A stretch of DNA of 64,000 bases, from positions 3,596,001 through 3,660,000 of the forward strand of contig NZ_CP107834.1 in NCBI RefSeq assembly GCF_036346595.1, in the 5' to 3' direction. This document shows, piece by piece, positions 35,400-44,090 of this stretch. The position numbers were made by a program, and so were the translations under genes. The stretch's first letter is position 1. Every line of letters starts with the position of its first letter. A model generated the notes under the pieces. That model made no database searches, was not told where the DNA came from, and saw only the letters and a program-made list of their open reading frames with translations. Source of the DNA: Streptomyces sp. NBC_00525 (GTDB taxonomy: Bacteria; Actinomycetota; Actinomycetes; Streptomycetales; Streptomycetaceae).

Positions 35400-36482
35400 C
35401 TACGCGTCGGGACGGACCACGCCGAGTATTCGCATGGAGCCCGCGCCCGCGAGGGTGACGTCGCGGCCGGGGCGGGGGGCGTGCACGATCCGGCCGTCGC
35501 CCACGTACATGCCGACGTGCGTCGCGTCGGCGTGGTAAATGATCAGGTCGCCGGGGCGCATGTCCCGGATGGCGATGTGCGGCAGGAGTCGCCACTGTTC
35601 CTGCGAGGTGCGCGGGATGGGGCGGCCCGCCGCCGCCCACGCCTGGGACGTCAGCCCGGAGCAGTCGTACGACTTGGGGCCCTCCGCCCCCCACACGTAC
35701 GGCTTGCCGATCTGCGCGGTGGCGAAGGCCACGGCCTTCTTGCCGAGCGGGCTCGCCTCGCGGTTGATCTCCTTGAGCGCGCCGGAGCCGAGCCAGGCGT
35801 TCTGCGCCTGTTGGGCGGCTTCCCGCTCCAGCGTGCGGAGACGGGCGCGCTCCTCCTTCTCCAGCCGCGACTCCAGCTTCTTCGCCGCCGCTATCTGCGC
35901 GTTGATCTTCTTCTTGGCCTTGGCCTGCTTGACGCGGTCGGCTTCCAGCTTCTTCCAGTTGGTGCCGGCGTCCTTGGTGTACGTCTCCACGTCCTGCTGG
36001 GTTCTGGTCAGTTCACCCAGGAGGTCCTTGGTGGCCTGCTGGCCCTGGCGGGCGCGGTTGATTCCGTCGAGGAACAGCTGCGGGTCGCCGCTGAGCATGA
36101 GCCGGGCGCCCGGCGGGAGCCCGGCGTTGCGGTACTGCTCGCGGGCCTGGGCGCCCGCCCGGTCCTTGAGCTCGGCGATCTTCTCCCGGCCCTCGACTAT
36201 CGACTGCGCCAGCTCGACCAGTTCGCCCGACTGCTTCTCGGCCTTCTCCTCGGCGAGGTTGTACGCGTCCGTGGCGGCGCCCGCCCGGCGGTACAGCTCG
36301 TCGATCTCCAGGCGCACCTCTTCGAGGCTCTTCCCGCCGGGCGCCGCCGGTGTCGCGGAGGGGACGGGCGGATCGGCCGGCCCCGGCAGTGCCGGGGCGG
36401 CGAATGCCTGGACCGGCGAGGCGAGGACCGCCAGCGCGCAGACCAGAGTGATCGCGGCGGCTCCACAATGGCGTCGGTACAC
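35400..36482 (-). CDS. NlpC/P60 peptidoglycan hydrolase (secreted)
   Basis: 360-aa exported endopeptidase. Signal peptide at residues 1-29 (AITLVCALAVLASPVQAFA), a long coiled-coil of about 170 residues (DELYRRAGAATDAYNLAEEKAEKQ onward), and a C-terminal NlpC/P60 domain with catalytic Cys in YDCSGLTSQAW, His in THVGMYVG and third polar His in IVHAPRPG. It cleaves D-Glu-mesoDAP-type bonds in peptide stems. GTG 36482 has GGAGGGGGAG just upstream; an upstream TTG would disrupt the signal peptide. Confidence 0.94.
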   Translation of the reverse strand: MYRRHCGAAAITLVCALAVLASPVQAFAAPALPGPADPPVPSATPAAPGGKSLEEVRLEIDELYRRAGAATDAYNLAEEKAEKQSGELVELAQSIVEGREKIAELKDRAGAQAREQYRNAGLPPGARLMLSGDPQLFLDGINRARQGQQATKDLLGELTRTQQDVETYTKDAGTNWKKLEADRVKQAKAKKKINAQIAAAKKLESRLEKEERARLRTLEREAAQQAQNAWLGSGALKEINREASPLGKKAVAFATAQIGKPYVWGAEGPKSYDCSGLTSQAWAAAGRPIPRTSQEQWRLLPHIAIRDMRPGDLIIYHADATHVGMYVGDGRIVHAPRPGRDVTLAGAGSMRILGVVRPDA

Positions 36483-36494
36483 GAGCTCCCCCTC

Positions 36495-36527
36495 CGAGCG
36501 GTTCCCAACCGGTCGAGCAGTTCCCAA
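36495..36527. repeat. 14-bp direct repeat upstream of the NlpC/P60 gene
   Basis: CGAGCGGTTCCCAA (36495-36508) and CGAGCAGTTCCCAA (36514-36527), one mismatch, with starts 19 bp apart. They lie within 45 bp of the hydrolase start codon, in the untranslated leader or promoter, and could be a regulator site. Confidence 0.5.
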
Positions 36528-36769
36528 ATAACCTGATTAACCGTCAGTAACATGTAGCGCTGGCGCGATCGTGCCACGCCGTACCGAAAAGCAACAGAGG
36601 CCGATACACCCCGGCCGTCGGGCACCCGCACACCCCGTCCGTCGCTCCCCGCCGCCCCCGCGATTCCGGTGCCCACTGACTCCGACGAACGATCGCCGTC
36701 CGCCGTTCCCACCTCATGGGTGAATCCCGGCGCGAAACGGCGCACCACGACCACCCGTGAACGCGCCTC

Positions 36770-37549
36770 TCACGCCCCCCTGGGCTCCAGCGCCGCCCAC
36801 TCCACCGTCACCTCGCCCTGGCGCCAGCGCCGTACCCCGTCCGTCAGCGGCCAGTCGGCCGAGAGCGACCGCACCGCCGTGATCCAGCGCTGCCGGGCCC
36901 CCAGCGACGCGTACGGCGCGGCCGCCGCCCACGCCCGGTCGAAGTCGCGCAGGAACGCGTGCACCCGCTCGCCCGGCACATTGCGGTGGATGAGCGCCTT
37001 CGGCAGCCGTTCGGCGAGATCGGACGGCCGGTCCAGCGAGCCGAGCCGGGTCGCGAAGGTCACCGTGCGCGGACCCCCGGGCCCGAGCGCCACCCACACA
37101 TGCCGGCGCCCGATCTCGTCGCAGGTGCCCTCCACCAGCAGCCCGTCCGGCGCCAGCCGGCCGCACAGCCGCTGCCAGACGGCGGCCACCTCACCCTCGT
37201 CGTACTGGCGCAGCACATTGGCCGCCCGGATCAGCACCGGCCGGCGGGGCAGCGGGATCTCGAAGCCGCCGTGCAGGAAGGCCAGGCCCTCGCGCGCGTA
37301 CGGCTGCGCGGCGGCCACCCGGTCCGGGGAGATCTCGATGCCGACCACCTCCGTGCGCGGCTCGGCGGTGCGCAGACGGGCCAGCAGCTCGACGGCGGTC
37401 CAGGGCGCCGCCCCGTAACCGAGGTCGACGGCGACGGGGGCGTCGGCGCGGCGCAGGGCGGGGCCGTGCGTGGCGGCGATCCAGCGGTCCATGCGGCGCA
37501 GCCGGTTCGGATTGGTGGTCCCGCGCGTCGCGGTGCCGATCGGGCGCAT
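36770..37549 (-). CDS. SAM-dependent methyltransferase (class I)
   Basis: 259-aa protein. Motif I VDLGYGAAPWTAVELLARL near residues 41-59 and the acidic loop VVGIEISPDRV near 68-78 form the SAM site, followed by the post-motif FLHGGFEIPL and ANVLRQYDEGEV. The MRPIGTATRGTTNPNRLRRMDRW N-terminus is characteristic of this actinobacterial family, which lies divergent from mshA. The substrate is unknown. Divergent spacing to mshA is 211 bp. Confidence 0.88.
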   Translation of the reverse strand: MRPIGTATRGTTNPNRLRRMDRWIAATHGPALRRADAPVAVDLGYGAAPWTAVELLARLRTAEPRTEVVGIEISPDRVAAAQPYAREGLAFLHGGFEIPLPRRPVLIRAANVLRQYDEGEVAAVWQRLCGRLAPDGLLVEGTCDEIGRRHVWVALGPGGPRTVTFATRLGSLDRPSDLAERLPKALIHRNVPGERVHAFLRDFDRAWAAAAPYASLGARQRWITAVRSLSADWPLTDGVRRWRQGEVTVEWAALEPRGA

Positions 37550-37760
37550 GGCACCGAGCGTAACGATCCGGGCGGATGCGGTCGCCGGGCGGTCGGGCGA
37601 TGATCGGGGCGACGCGCCAGCTTTCTGCCGTAACGATTCGGCAAAGTGGAAATGAAAAGGGCGGCCGCCGCTGTTCGCCACCTTCGAAGGGATCGTGCGC
37701 CCTTCGGTGCCATGCCGTGAACCGTGCCGGTACCGGGGCCCAGCGAGGAGGACGGACGAC

Positions 37761-39125
37761 GTGACCCAGTACGTCTCTCGGCTCGGCACCAGCCGTGGCG
37801 CACCGCGTCGCAGGTTCCCCGCAGGACTCGCCGGCTCCTTCGCCGCGGGCCATCGCAGGCCGCGCCGCATCGCGATGCTGTCCGTGCACACCTCCCCGCT
37901 GCACCAGCCGGGGACGGGCGACGCCGGCGGCATGAACGTGTACATCGTGGAGCTGGCCAGGCGGCTCGCCGCGATCAACATCGAGGTCGAGATCTTCACC
38001 CGCTCCACCACCGGCGGGCTGCCCGCCGCCGTGGAACTGGCGCCCGGCGTCCTCGTCCGGCACGTGGACGCGGGACCGTACGAGGGACTGGCCAAGGAGG
38101 AGCTGCCCGCCCAGCTCTGCGCCTTCACGCACGGCGTGATGCAGGCGTGGGCCGGTCAGCGCCCCGGCTACTACGACCTCGTGCATTCCCACTACTGGCT
38201 CTCCGGACACGTCGGCTGGCTCGCCGCGCAGCGCTGGGGCGTACCCCTCGTCCACGCCATGCACACCATGGCGAAGGTGAAGAACGCCGCGCTCGCCGAG
38301 GGCGACACCCCCGAGCCCGCCGCCCGCGTCATCGGCGAGACCCAGATCGTCGACGCCGCCGACCGGCTCATCGCGAACACCGCCGAGGAGGCCGACGAAC
38401 TCGTCCGCTTCTACGACGCCGACCCGCGCTCCGTCGCCGTCGTCCACCCCGGCGTCAACCTCGACCGCTTCCGCCCGGCCGACGGCCGCGCCGCCGCCCG
38501 CGCCCGCCTCGGCCTTCCGCAGGACGCCCTGATCCCGCTCTTCGCGGGCCGCATACAGCCGCTGAAGGCCCCGGACGTGCTGCTGCGCGCCGTCGCCGTG
38601 CTGCTCGACCGCAACCCCGCGCTGCGCTCCCGCGTGGTGGTGCCCGTCGTCGGCGGGCCCAGCGGCAGCGGTCTCGCCAAGCCGGAGGGGCTGCAGAAGC
38701 TCGCGGCCCGGCTGGGCATCGCGGACGTCGTACGGTTCCACCCGCCGGTCGGGCAGGACCAGCTCGCCGACTGGTTCCGGGCCGCGTCCGTGCTGGTCAT
38801 GCCCTCGTACAGCGAGTCCTTCGGCCTGGTCGCCGTCGAGGCCCAGGCGGCCGGCACGCCGGTCGTCGCGGCGGCGGTGGGCGGCCTTCCGGTGGCCGTG
38901 CGCGACGGGGTGAGCGGCTTCCTGATACCGGGGCACGAGCCGGCGGCGTACGCGCGGGCGCTGGAGCGGTTCGCGGCGGCGCCGGAGCTGGTCGCCCGGA
39001 TGGGCGAGGCTGCGGCGGAGCACGCGCAGCGGTTCGGCTGGGACACGGCGGCGGCCGGTACGGCCGAGGTGTACACGGCGGCGGTCCAGGGCCACCGCAG
39101 GCGTACCCGCACCCGCCTCCCGTAA
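37761..39125 (+). CDS. mshA: MshA, D-inositol-3-phosphate glycosyltransferase
   Basis: First step of mycothiol synthesis: joins UDP-GlcNAc to inositol-3-phosphate. The 454-aa product is a GT-B glycosyltransferase with the N-terminal [20 protein letters not shown] loop for inositol-P binding, VHSHYWLSG, and the C-terminal nucleotide site [12 protein letters not shown] and [23 protein letters not shown] (EX7E motif). GTG 37761 has GAGGAGGAC upstream. The N-terminal 30 residues are basic and unstructured. The downstream partner mshD is at 8-9 kb. Confidence 0.96.
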   Translation: MTQYVSRLGTSRGAPRRRFPAGLAGSFAAGHRRPRRIAMLSVHTSPLHQPGTGDAGGMNVYIVELARRLAAINIEVEIFTRSTTGGLPAAVELAPGVLVRHVDAGPYEGLAKEELPAQLCAFTHGVMQAWAGQRPGYYDLVHSHYWLSGHVGWLAAQRWGVPLVHAMHTMAKVKNAALAEGDTPEPAARVIGETQIVDAADRLIANTAEEADELVRFYDADPRSVAVVHPGVNLDRFRPADGRAAARARLGLPQDALIPLFAGRIQPLKAPDVLLRAVAVLLDRNPALRSRVVVPVVGGPSGSGLAKPEGLQKLAARLGIADVVRFHPPVGQDQLADWFRAASVLVMPSYSESFGLVAVEAQAAGTPVVAAAVGGLPVAVRDGVSGFLIPGHEPAAYARALERFAAAPELVARMGEAAAEHAQRFGWDTAAAGTAEVYTAAVQGHRRRTRTRLP

Positions 39126-39195
39126 CCCCCACCGCGCCCGTAACCCCGACCCCACCGCACCCGTGAACCCCCACCGCACCCGCCCCCGACCGCGC
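39119..39195. repeat. Degenerate C-rich repeat between mshA and the YbjN gene
   Basis: About four imperfect copies of a CCCGTAACCCCCACCGC-like unit with variable length fill the gap from the mshA stop. It looks like slippage-prone low-complexity sequence; no function is evident. Confidence 0.6.
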
Positions 39196-39224
39196 GGCCT
39201 CACCGGCTGACGTACGCTCGAAAC

Positions 39225-39749
39225 ATGGCTGACGCACCCGTACCGGCAGACGACGAGGGCGTCCGCGCCGCGCAGGTCCTCGAAGCGGTGTTCGCGGATG
39301 CCGGGCTCGACTGGGAGAGCCCCGCCCCCGGCAACTACGTCGTCCAGCTCCCCGGTACCCGCAAGCTCGCCACCACCTGCTCGCTGATCGTCGGCGCGCA
39401 CAGCCTCTCCCTCAACGCGTTCGTCATCCGCCACCCCGACGAGAACGACGCGGCGGTGCACCGCTGGCTGCTGGAGCGCAATCTGCGCCTGTTCGGCGTC
39501 GGTTACGCGATCGACCGGCTCGGGGACATCTACCTCACCGGCAAGCTGCCGCTCTCCGTGGTGACGCCCGACGAGGTGGACCGGCTGCTCGGCTCCGTCC
39601 TGGAGGCGGCGGACGGCGCGTTCAACTCGCTCCTGGAAATCGGCTTCGCGACCGCGATCCGCAAGGAGTACGCCTGGCGGGTCTCGCGCGGTGAATCCAC
39701 CCGCAATCTGGACGCGTTCGCCCACCTCACACAGCGCCCCGCCGGCTGA
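39225..39749 (+). CDS. YbjN-domain protein
   Basis: 174-aa cytoplasmic protein of the YbjN/type III secretion chaperone-like fold (LIVGAHSLSLNAFVIRHPDENDAAVHRWLLERNLRL; LPLSVVTPDEVDRLLGSVLEAADGAFNSLLEIGF). The family is conserved in actinobacteria between mshA and gpmA. Its role is undetermined; E. coli YbjN affects stress and motility. ATG at 39225, with no clear SD (the region is C-rich). Confidence 0.88.
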   Translation: MADAPVPADDEGVRAAQVLEAVFADAGLDWESPAPGNYVVQLPGTRKLATTCSLIVGAHSLSLNAFVIRHPDENDAAVHRWLLERNLRLFGVGYAIDRLGDIYLTGKLPLSVVTPDEVDRLLGSVLEAADGAFNSLLEIGFATAIRKEYAWRVSRGESTRNLDAFAHLTQRPAG

Positions 39750-39805
39750 CCGCGCGTCATCCCGTACGGCCGGTAAGACCGTTTCGCCTTGGCAATGGGC
39801 GCGAA

Positions 39806-39830
39806 CTGATCACGACGACGTCACGATCAG
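39806..39830. promoter_or_regulatory. 25-bp imperfect palindrome upstream of the lipoprotein gene
   Basis: CTGATC and GATCAG form the outer arms and GACG/CGTC the inner arms around a single central A. Only the 2-bp links differ from perfect symmetry. It sits about 147 bp before the lipoprotein ATG, in promoter range. Confidence 0.5.
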
Positions 39831-39976
39831 CTGCAATGCCCAAGGTAAAGGATTGCCAAACCACAGCGGGCTCATAGAGTTGGCTCACCCCACGAACACC
39901 CCCCATTTCAGGCCGCGCCGAACCCGGTGCGGCTGCTCACGTGCGGGCGAAACACCTTGAGACAGAAGGACGGTCC

Positions 39977-40780
39977 ATGCGACCCACTGCCATACGCCGT
40001 ACCGCCGTTGCCGCCACCGTGATGTCCCTCGCCCTGTTCACCGCCGCCTGCGGTTCGGACAACGACGACAAGGACAGCGGCAAGGCGGCCGGCTCGTCGG
40101 CCCAGCCTTCGGAGAAGGCCGCCGACAAGGGCGCGGACCAGCCCGCCGCGAAGGTGCTGTCCGCCGCCGAGCTGGAGAAGGTCTCGCTCGAGCAGGGTGA
40201 CGTCAAGGGCCACAAGGTCACGAAGGCCGGCGCGGTCGACAAGATCGACGCCAAGGACGTCACCGCGGACAAGGAGTCCTGCGACGTCCTCGCCGACCTG
40301 CTGATGGGCGCCAAGGCCGGTTCGCCCGCCGCCTCCACGCAGCGCAAGGTGATCAGCGAGCCGAAGGCGGACGCCGCCAAGGACAGCGAGGACCTCGACG
40401 AGGCGTTCGGCGCCGCCTTCGACATCACGACGACCATGACCACGCTCGCCTCCTACGAGGGCAAGGGTGCCGAGGAGACGCTGGCCTCCCTGCGCACCGC
40501 CGCGACCGACTGCGCGGGCGGCTTCACGATCACCGCCGCCGGTGACAAGCAGAAGGTCACCAAGGTCCAGGAGGAGAAGGTCGAGGGCGGCGAGGAGGCC
40601 GGCGCCTGGACGGTCACGATCAAGGCGGACGACGGGAACATGGCGCTCAAGCTCGTCGCGCTGCGCCAGGGCAGCACGCTGGCCTCGTTCAGCGCCATGA
40701 ACCTCGCGGCCGCGGGCACCGGCAAGGACTTCGACCTGCCGACCGCGGTCGTCGACGCCCAGGCCAAGAAGCTCGCCTGA
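39977..40780 (+). CDS. Secreted lipoprotein, function unknown
   Basis: 267 aa. Signal peptide with lipobox FTAAC (Cys near residue 22), a low-complexity charged linker (DNDDKDSGKAAGSSAQPSEKAADKGADQPA), then a folded domain of about 200 residues with Cys in ESCDVLADL and TDCAGGFTI that could pair. AGAAGGA precedes the ATG. No family was recognised beyond a general resemblance to actinobacterial sensor-domain lipoproteins. A palindrome and a separate promoter region lie upstream. Confidence 0.85.
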   Translation: MRPTAIRRTAVAATVMSLALFTAACGSDNDDKDSGKAAGSSAQPSEKAADKGADQPAAKVLSAAELEKVSLEQGDVKGHKVTKAGAVDKIDAKDVTADKESCDVLADLLMGAKAGSPAASTQRKVISEPKADAAKDSEDLDEAFGAAFDITTTMTTLASYEGKGAEETLASLRTAATDCAGGFTITAAGDKQKVTKVQEEKVEGGEEAGAWTVTIKADDGNMALKLVALRQGSTLASFSAMNLAAAGTGKDFDLPTAVVDAQAKKLA

Positions 40781-40787
40781 CGCGTGC

Positions 40788-41030
40788 TCAGGGCAGCGGG
40801 ACGAGCCGTACGACGGTGACGGTCAGGACCGACCCGGAGACGTAGTAGAGCACGATCGCCCCGGCGACCGTCGCCTCACGGCGGTCGTGCTCCCCCTTGA
40901 CGGCGGTCGAGCCGTGCCCGTACGGCTCGGCCCCCAGGGTGGCCGCCATCCGGTCCCGGAAGGCGTCACCGTCCCGCATCTTCGCCAGGGTGTCGTCGGC
41001 GGGCGGTGCGAAGGAGATCCGGAAGCTCAA
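40788..41030 (-). CDS. RelE/ParE-like toxin of a putative toxin-antitoxin pair
   Basis: 80-aa basic protein with a RelE-fold profile: SFRISFAPPADDTLAKM at the start and the core GEHDRREATVAGAIVLYYVSGSVLTVTVVRLVPL with the conserved arginine and terminal strands. It starts at a TTG that overlaps the stop of the upstream gene, so it is translated by coupling. RelE-type toxins cleave mRNA on the ribosome; ParE types poison gyrase. The subtype is unclear. Confidence 0.75.
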   Translation of the reverse strand: MSFRISFAPPADDTLAKMRDGDAFRDRMAATLGAEPYGHGSTAVKGEHDRREATVAGAIVLYYVSGSVLTVTVVRLVPLP

Positions 41031-41275
41031 GCGACGCTCCGCCTCTCGGCCTCGTCCCGCGCCAGCCGGTCCAGAATCCGCTCGGCCTCCGGATCGGGGA
41101 CGGCCTCCAGCATCCAGTGCCGCATCACGGCCTGGATCTCGTGCACCCCGGCCTCGTTGATGGCCCGGTCGAACTCCGCCCGCCGCCCCTCGGGCAACGC
41201 GTCCCGGATGGCCGGGATGCTGTTGGGCACCTCGACCTCGGCACCCCCGACAAAGGTCTTCAAAGGCTCACCCAT
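41027..41275 (-). CDS. Antitoxin-like partner of the RelE/ParE-like protein
   Basis: 82-aa acidic helical protein (PAIRDALPEGRRAEFDRAINEAGVHEIQAVMRHWMLEAVPDPEAERILDRL). The gene precedes and overlaps the toxin-like gene by 4 bp, the standard antitoxin-first order. No HTH or AbrB DNA-binding domain is obvious, so autoregulation is uncertain. ATG 41275 is preferred over an upstream GTG/ATG at 41308, which would add a polar tail. Confidence 0.72.
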   Translation of the reverse strand: MGEPLKTFVGGAEVEVPNSIPAIRDALPEGRRAEFDRAINEAGVHEIQAVMRHWMLEAVPDPEAERILDRLARDEAERRSVA

Positions 41276-41360
41276 GACCGCCCTCCCACTCTTCCCCGCA
41301 TGCCGCACAGCGTACGGCGAGGGGTGAGCGGCGTCACACGGGCCCGAGGCTCCGGGCAGC

Positions 41361-41406
41361 GAAGAGCCCCCCGTTCGCGGAGCGATCCGCGAACGGGGGG
41401 CTCTTC
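41361..41406 (-). terminator. Strong bidirectional terminator after gpmA
   Basis: Perfect 21-bp arms (41361-41381 and 41386-41406) with a 4-nt GCGA loop, beginning 11 bp after the gpmA stop. It separates gpmA from the toxin-antitoxin-like pair on the same strand. Confidence 0.92.
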
Positions 41407-41416
41407 GGGCAGGTTG

Positions 41417-42175
41417 TTACTTCTTGCCCTGGTTCTTCACGGCCTCGATGGCGGCCTTGGCGGCGTCCGCGTCGAGGTAGGTGCCGCCCGGGTTCAGGGG
41501 GCGGAACTCGGCGTCGAGCTCGTAGAAGAGCGGGATGCCCGTGGGGATGTTCAGGCCCGCGATGTCGGCGTCGGAGATGCCGTCGAGGTGCTTGACCAGG
41601 GCGCGGAGGCTGTTGCCGTGGGCGGCGACCAGGACCGTGCGGCCGGTCAGGAGGTCCGGGACGATGCCGTCGTACCAGTACGGCAGCATGCGCGTGACGA
41701 CGTCCTTGAGGCACTCCGTGCGCGGGCGCAGCTCCGGCGGGATCGTCGCGTAGCGCGCGTCGCCGCTCTGCGAGAACTCGGTGCCGTCCTCCAGGGCGGG
41801 CGGCGGGGTGTCGTACGAGCGGCGCCAGAGCATGAACTGCTCCTCGCCGAACTCGGCGAGCGTCTGGGCCTTGTCCTTGCCCTGGAGGGCGCCGTAGTGG
41901 CGCTCGTTCAGACGCCAGGAGCGGTGTACGGGAATCCAGTGGCGGTCCGCGGCCTCCAGGGCGAGCTGGGCGGTGCGGATGGCGCGCTTCTGGAGCGAGG
42001 TGTGCAGCACATCGGGGAGCAGACCGGCGTCCTTCAGCAGCTCACCGCCGCGGACCGCCTCCTTCTCGCCCTTCTCGGTGAGGTTGACGTCCACCCAACC
42101 GGTGAACAGGTTCTTCGCGTTCCATTCGCTCTCGCCGTGGCGGAGGAGGATCAGCTTGTACGGTGCGTCGGCCAT
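41417..42175 (-). CDS. gpmA: GpmA, 2,3-bisphosphoglycerate-dependent phosphoglycerate mutase
   Basis: Glycolytic/gluconeogenic interconversion of 3- and 2-phosphoglycerate. The 252-aa protein has the phosphohistidine motif [10 protein letters not shown] near residues 9-18, the family block [10 protein letters not shown], and the second catalytic His in [10 protein letters not shown] near 187. Length is normal. It is monocistronic, ending at a strong hairpin. ATG at 42175. Confidence 0.97.
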   Translation of the reverse strand: MADAPYKLILLRHGESEWNAKNLFTGWVDVNLTEKGEKEAVRGGELLKDAGLLPDVLHTSLQKRAIRTAQLALEAADRHWIPVHRSWRLNERHYGALQGKDKAQTLAEFGEEQFMLWRRSYDTPPPALEDGTEFSQSGDARYATIPPELRPRTECLKDVVTRMLPYWYDGIVPDLLTGRTVLVAAHGNSLRALVKHLDGISDADIAGLNIPTGIPLFYELDAEFRPLNPGGTYLDADAAKAAIEAVKNQGKK

Positions 42176-42373
42176 GAGTCCGAGCGTAATCGAACCCGTC
42201 CCGGTGGCGCGCGACCGGTCACAGGGCGGACAGGGGAGCGGGACGGCCCTCGACGTTTGACGGCGGCCGTCAATCGAGTGGCCCGGGAACCCTTCGGATT
42301 CGTAATGTTCGGAGCGCCGATGGGCCGCTTACGCCCCGGCTCCAACCTTCGTACGTCCCCGGGGGGAACCCGT

Positions 42374-43678
42374 ATGTCTGCCACCGGTCTCGGACGAGCC
42401 GCCCGGGCCACCCGGGAGACGGTCTCCGGCCTCCCTCGGGAGTTCTGGTGGCTGTGGACCAGCACCCTGGTCAACCGCCTCGGGGCGTTCGTCGCCACCT
42501 TCATGGCGCTCTATCTGACCCTGGACCGCGGCTACTCCGCCTCGTACGCCGGTCTCGTCGCCGCCCTGCACGGGCTCGGCGGGGTCGTGTCTTCGCTCGG
42601 GGCCGGGGTGATGACGGACCGTTTCGGGCGCCGCCCCACCATGCTGGTCGCCCAGCTCGCCACCGCCGCGTCCGTCGCCGTGCTCGGCTTCATGACGCAT
42701 CCGGTGGCCATCGCCGGGGTCGCCTTCCTCGTCGGCATGGCGAGCAACGCGTCCCGCCCGGCGGTCCAGGCGATGATCGCCGACATCGTGCCCGCCGAGG
42801 ACCGGGTGCGGGCCTTCTCGCTCAACTACTGGGCCATCAACCTCGGCTTCGCGGTCTCCTCCGCCGGCGCCGGGTTCATCGCCGAGTACAGCTACCTCGC
42901 GGGCTTCGTCGGCGAGGCCGCCATGACGCTGGTCTGCGCGATCGTCGTCTTCCTGAAGGTGCCCGAATCCCGGCCGGAGCGCTCCGGCGCTCCCGCGGCC
43001 GGCGGGTCCGCGGCGGACGACGGCGTACGGCTCTCCACCGTGCTGCGCGACGGCCGGTTCATGGGCGTCGTCGGCCTGTCGTTCGTGATCGCGCTCATCT
43101 TCCAGCAGGGGTACGTGGGCCTGCCGGTGGCGATGGGCACGGACGGGCTCAGCAGCTCCGACTTCGGCACGGCGATCGCCGTCAACGGCGTCCTCATCGT
43201 CGTGCTCCAGATCCCCGTCACCCGGTTCATCCAGAGCCGCGACCCGCGCCTGCTGCTGGTCGCCTCCTCGCTGCTCGCGGGGTACGGGTTCGGGCTGACC
43301 GCCTTCGCCGGCTCGGTCGGCGTGTACGCGCTGACCATCTGCGTGTGGACCGTCGCCGAGATCATCAACGCGCCCGTGCAGAACGGCCTGATCGTCCAGC
43401 TGTCGCCCGCGCACGGCCGGGGCCGCTACCAGGGGATGTACACGCTGTCCTGGTCGGCCGCCGCGCTGATCGCGCCCCTGATGTCCGGTGTGGTCATCGA
43501 CCACTTCGGCGCCGGCTGGCTGTGGGCGACCTGCGCCGTCCTGGGCACCGTCGCGGCCGCCGGGTACTGGCTGCTCATGCGCGGGCTGCCCGCGACGGGG
43601 ACCGGCGGCCCGCAGGAGACCGTGCCCGCGCCGGAGACCGGGGTACGGGTCACGAAGGCGGAGGCATCGCCCTCGTGA
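42374..43678 (+). CDS. MFS transporter
   Basis: 434-aa integral membrane protein with 12 predicted helices. The MFS motif A-like loop GAGVMTDRFGRRPTML lies between TM2 and TM3. TM4-5 contain NASRPAVQAMIADIVPAEDRVRAFSLNYWAINLGFA, typical of drug-efflux DHA1-type proteins such as MdtH. ATG 42374 is preceded by GGGGGGAACC. No adjacent regulator was seen, so the substrate is unknown. It converges with the Cys-rich peptide gene, with 17 bp between the stops. Confidence 0.92.
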   Translation: MSATGLGRAARATRETVSGLPREFWWLWTSTLVNRLGAFVATFMALYLTLDRGYSASYAGLVAALHGLGGVVSSLGAGVMTDRFGRRPTMLVAQLATAASVAVLGFMTHPVAIAGVAFLVGMASNASRPAVQAMIADIVPAEDRVRAFSLNYWAINLGFAVSSAGAGFIAEYSYLAGFVGEAAMTLVCAIVVFLKVPESRPERSGAPAAGGSAADDGVRLSTVLRDGRFMGVVGLSFVIALIFQQGYVGLPVAMGTDGLSSSDFGTAIAVNGVLIVVLQIPVTRFIQSRDPRLLLVASSLLAGYGFGLTAFAGSVGVYALTICVWTVAEIINAPVQNGLIVQLSPAHGRGRYQGMYTLSWSAAALIAPLMSGVVIDHFGAGWLWATCAVLGTVAAAGYWLLMRGLPATGTGGPQETVPAPETGVRVTKAEASPS

Positions 43679-43695
43679 CCCGTACGGTCCGGGGC

Positions 43696-43845
43696 TCAGC
43701 CCGAGCAGCCCCCGCACTGGCACGGCGCACCGGACTGGCAGCCGCACCCGCAGCCCGATCCGCAGCCGCAGGCGCCCAGAACGGTCAGGTGCACCACCTC
43801 GACAGGGGCCTCCTGCTCGGATTCGGTCATGGGGGAATCGGCCAT
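43696..43845 (-). CDS. 49-aa cysteine-rich peptide (metallothionein-like composition)
   Basis: ATG at 43845 has GAGGAGGAACC immediately upstream, an excellent SD. The N-terminal 25 residues are acidic (MTESEQEAPVEVVHLTVL). The C-terminal half carries eight cysteines (26, 28, 32, 34, 36, 42, 44, 47) in C-x-C and C-x3-C spacing rich in Gly, and ends CSG. Such density implies binding of soft metals or a metal cluster. No signal peptide is evident, so it is probably cytoplasmic. I do not recognise a named family. It lies between an MFS transporter and phoU. Confidence 0.82.
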   Translation of the reverse strand: MADSPMTESEQEAPVEVVHLTVLGACGCGSGCGCGCQSGAPCQCGGCSG

Positions 43846-44090
43846 GGTTCCTCCTCAAGGCGTACGTCGGGCCGCAGGCCCACGCGGGACGCGCGACCGG
43901 GGCGTACGGACACGTCGTGCCGCCCCACCCCATTCCATGCCCACCCGTACGGGCGCATCAACGGCGCACTTGCGCAGGAACGTCTGTACGAGCCGTGCGC
44001 GCGGGCGTGCGCCGCGGCTCTCCGCGCCCCGCCCTTCCCGCGCCGAGGGCGCCCCACACCTCGGTACGCCTACGAAACACCTCCGTACGC

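Noticed and set aside
39119..39195. C-rich repeat as a CRISPR array
   Set aside because: Units are degenerate, have no unique spacers and no cas gene is present.
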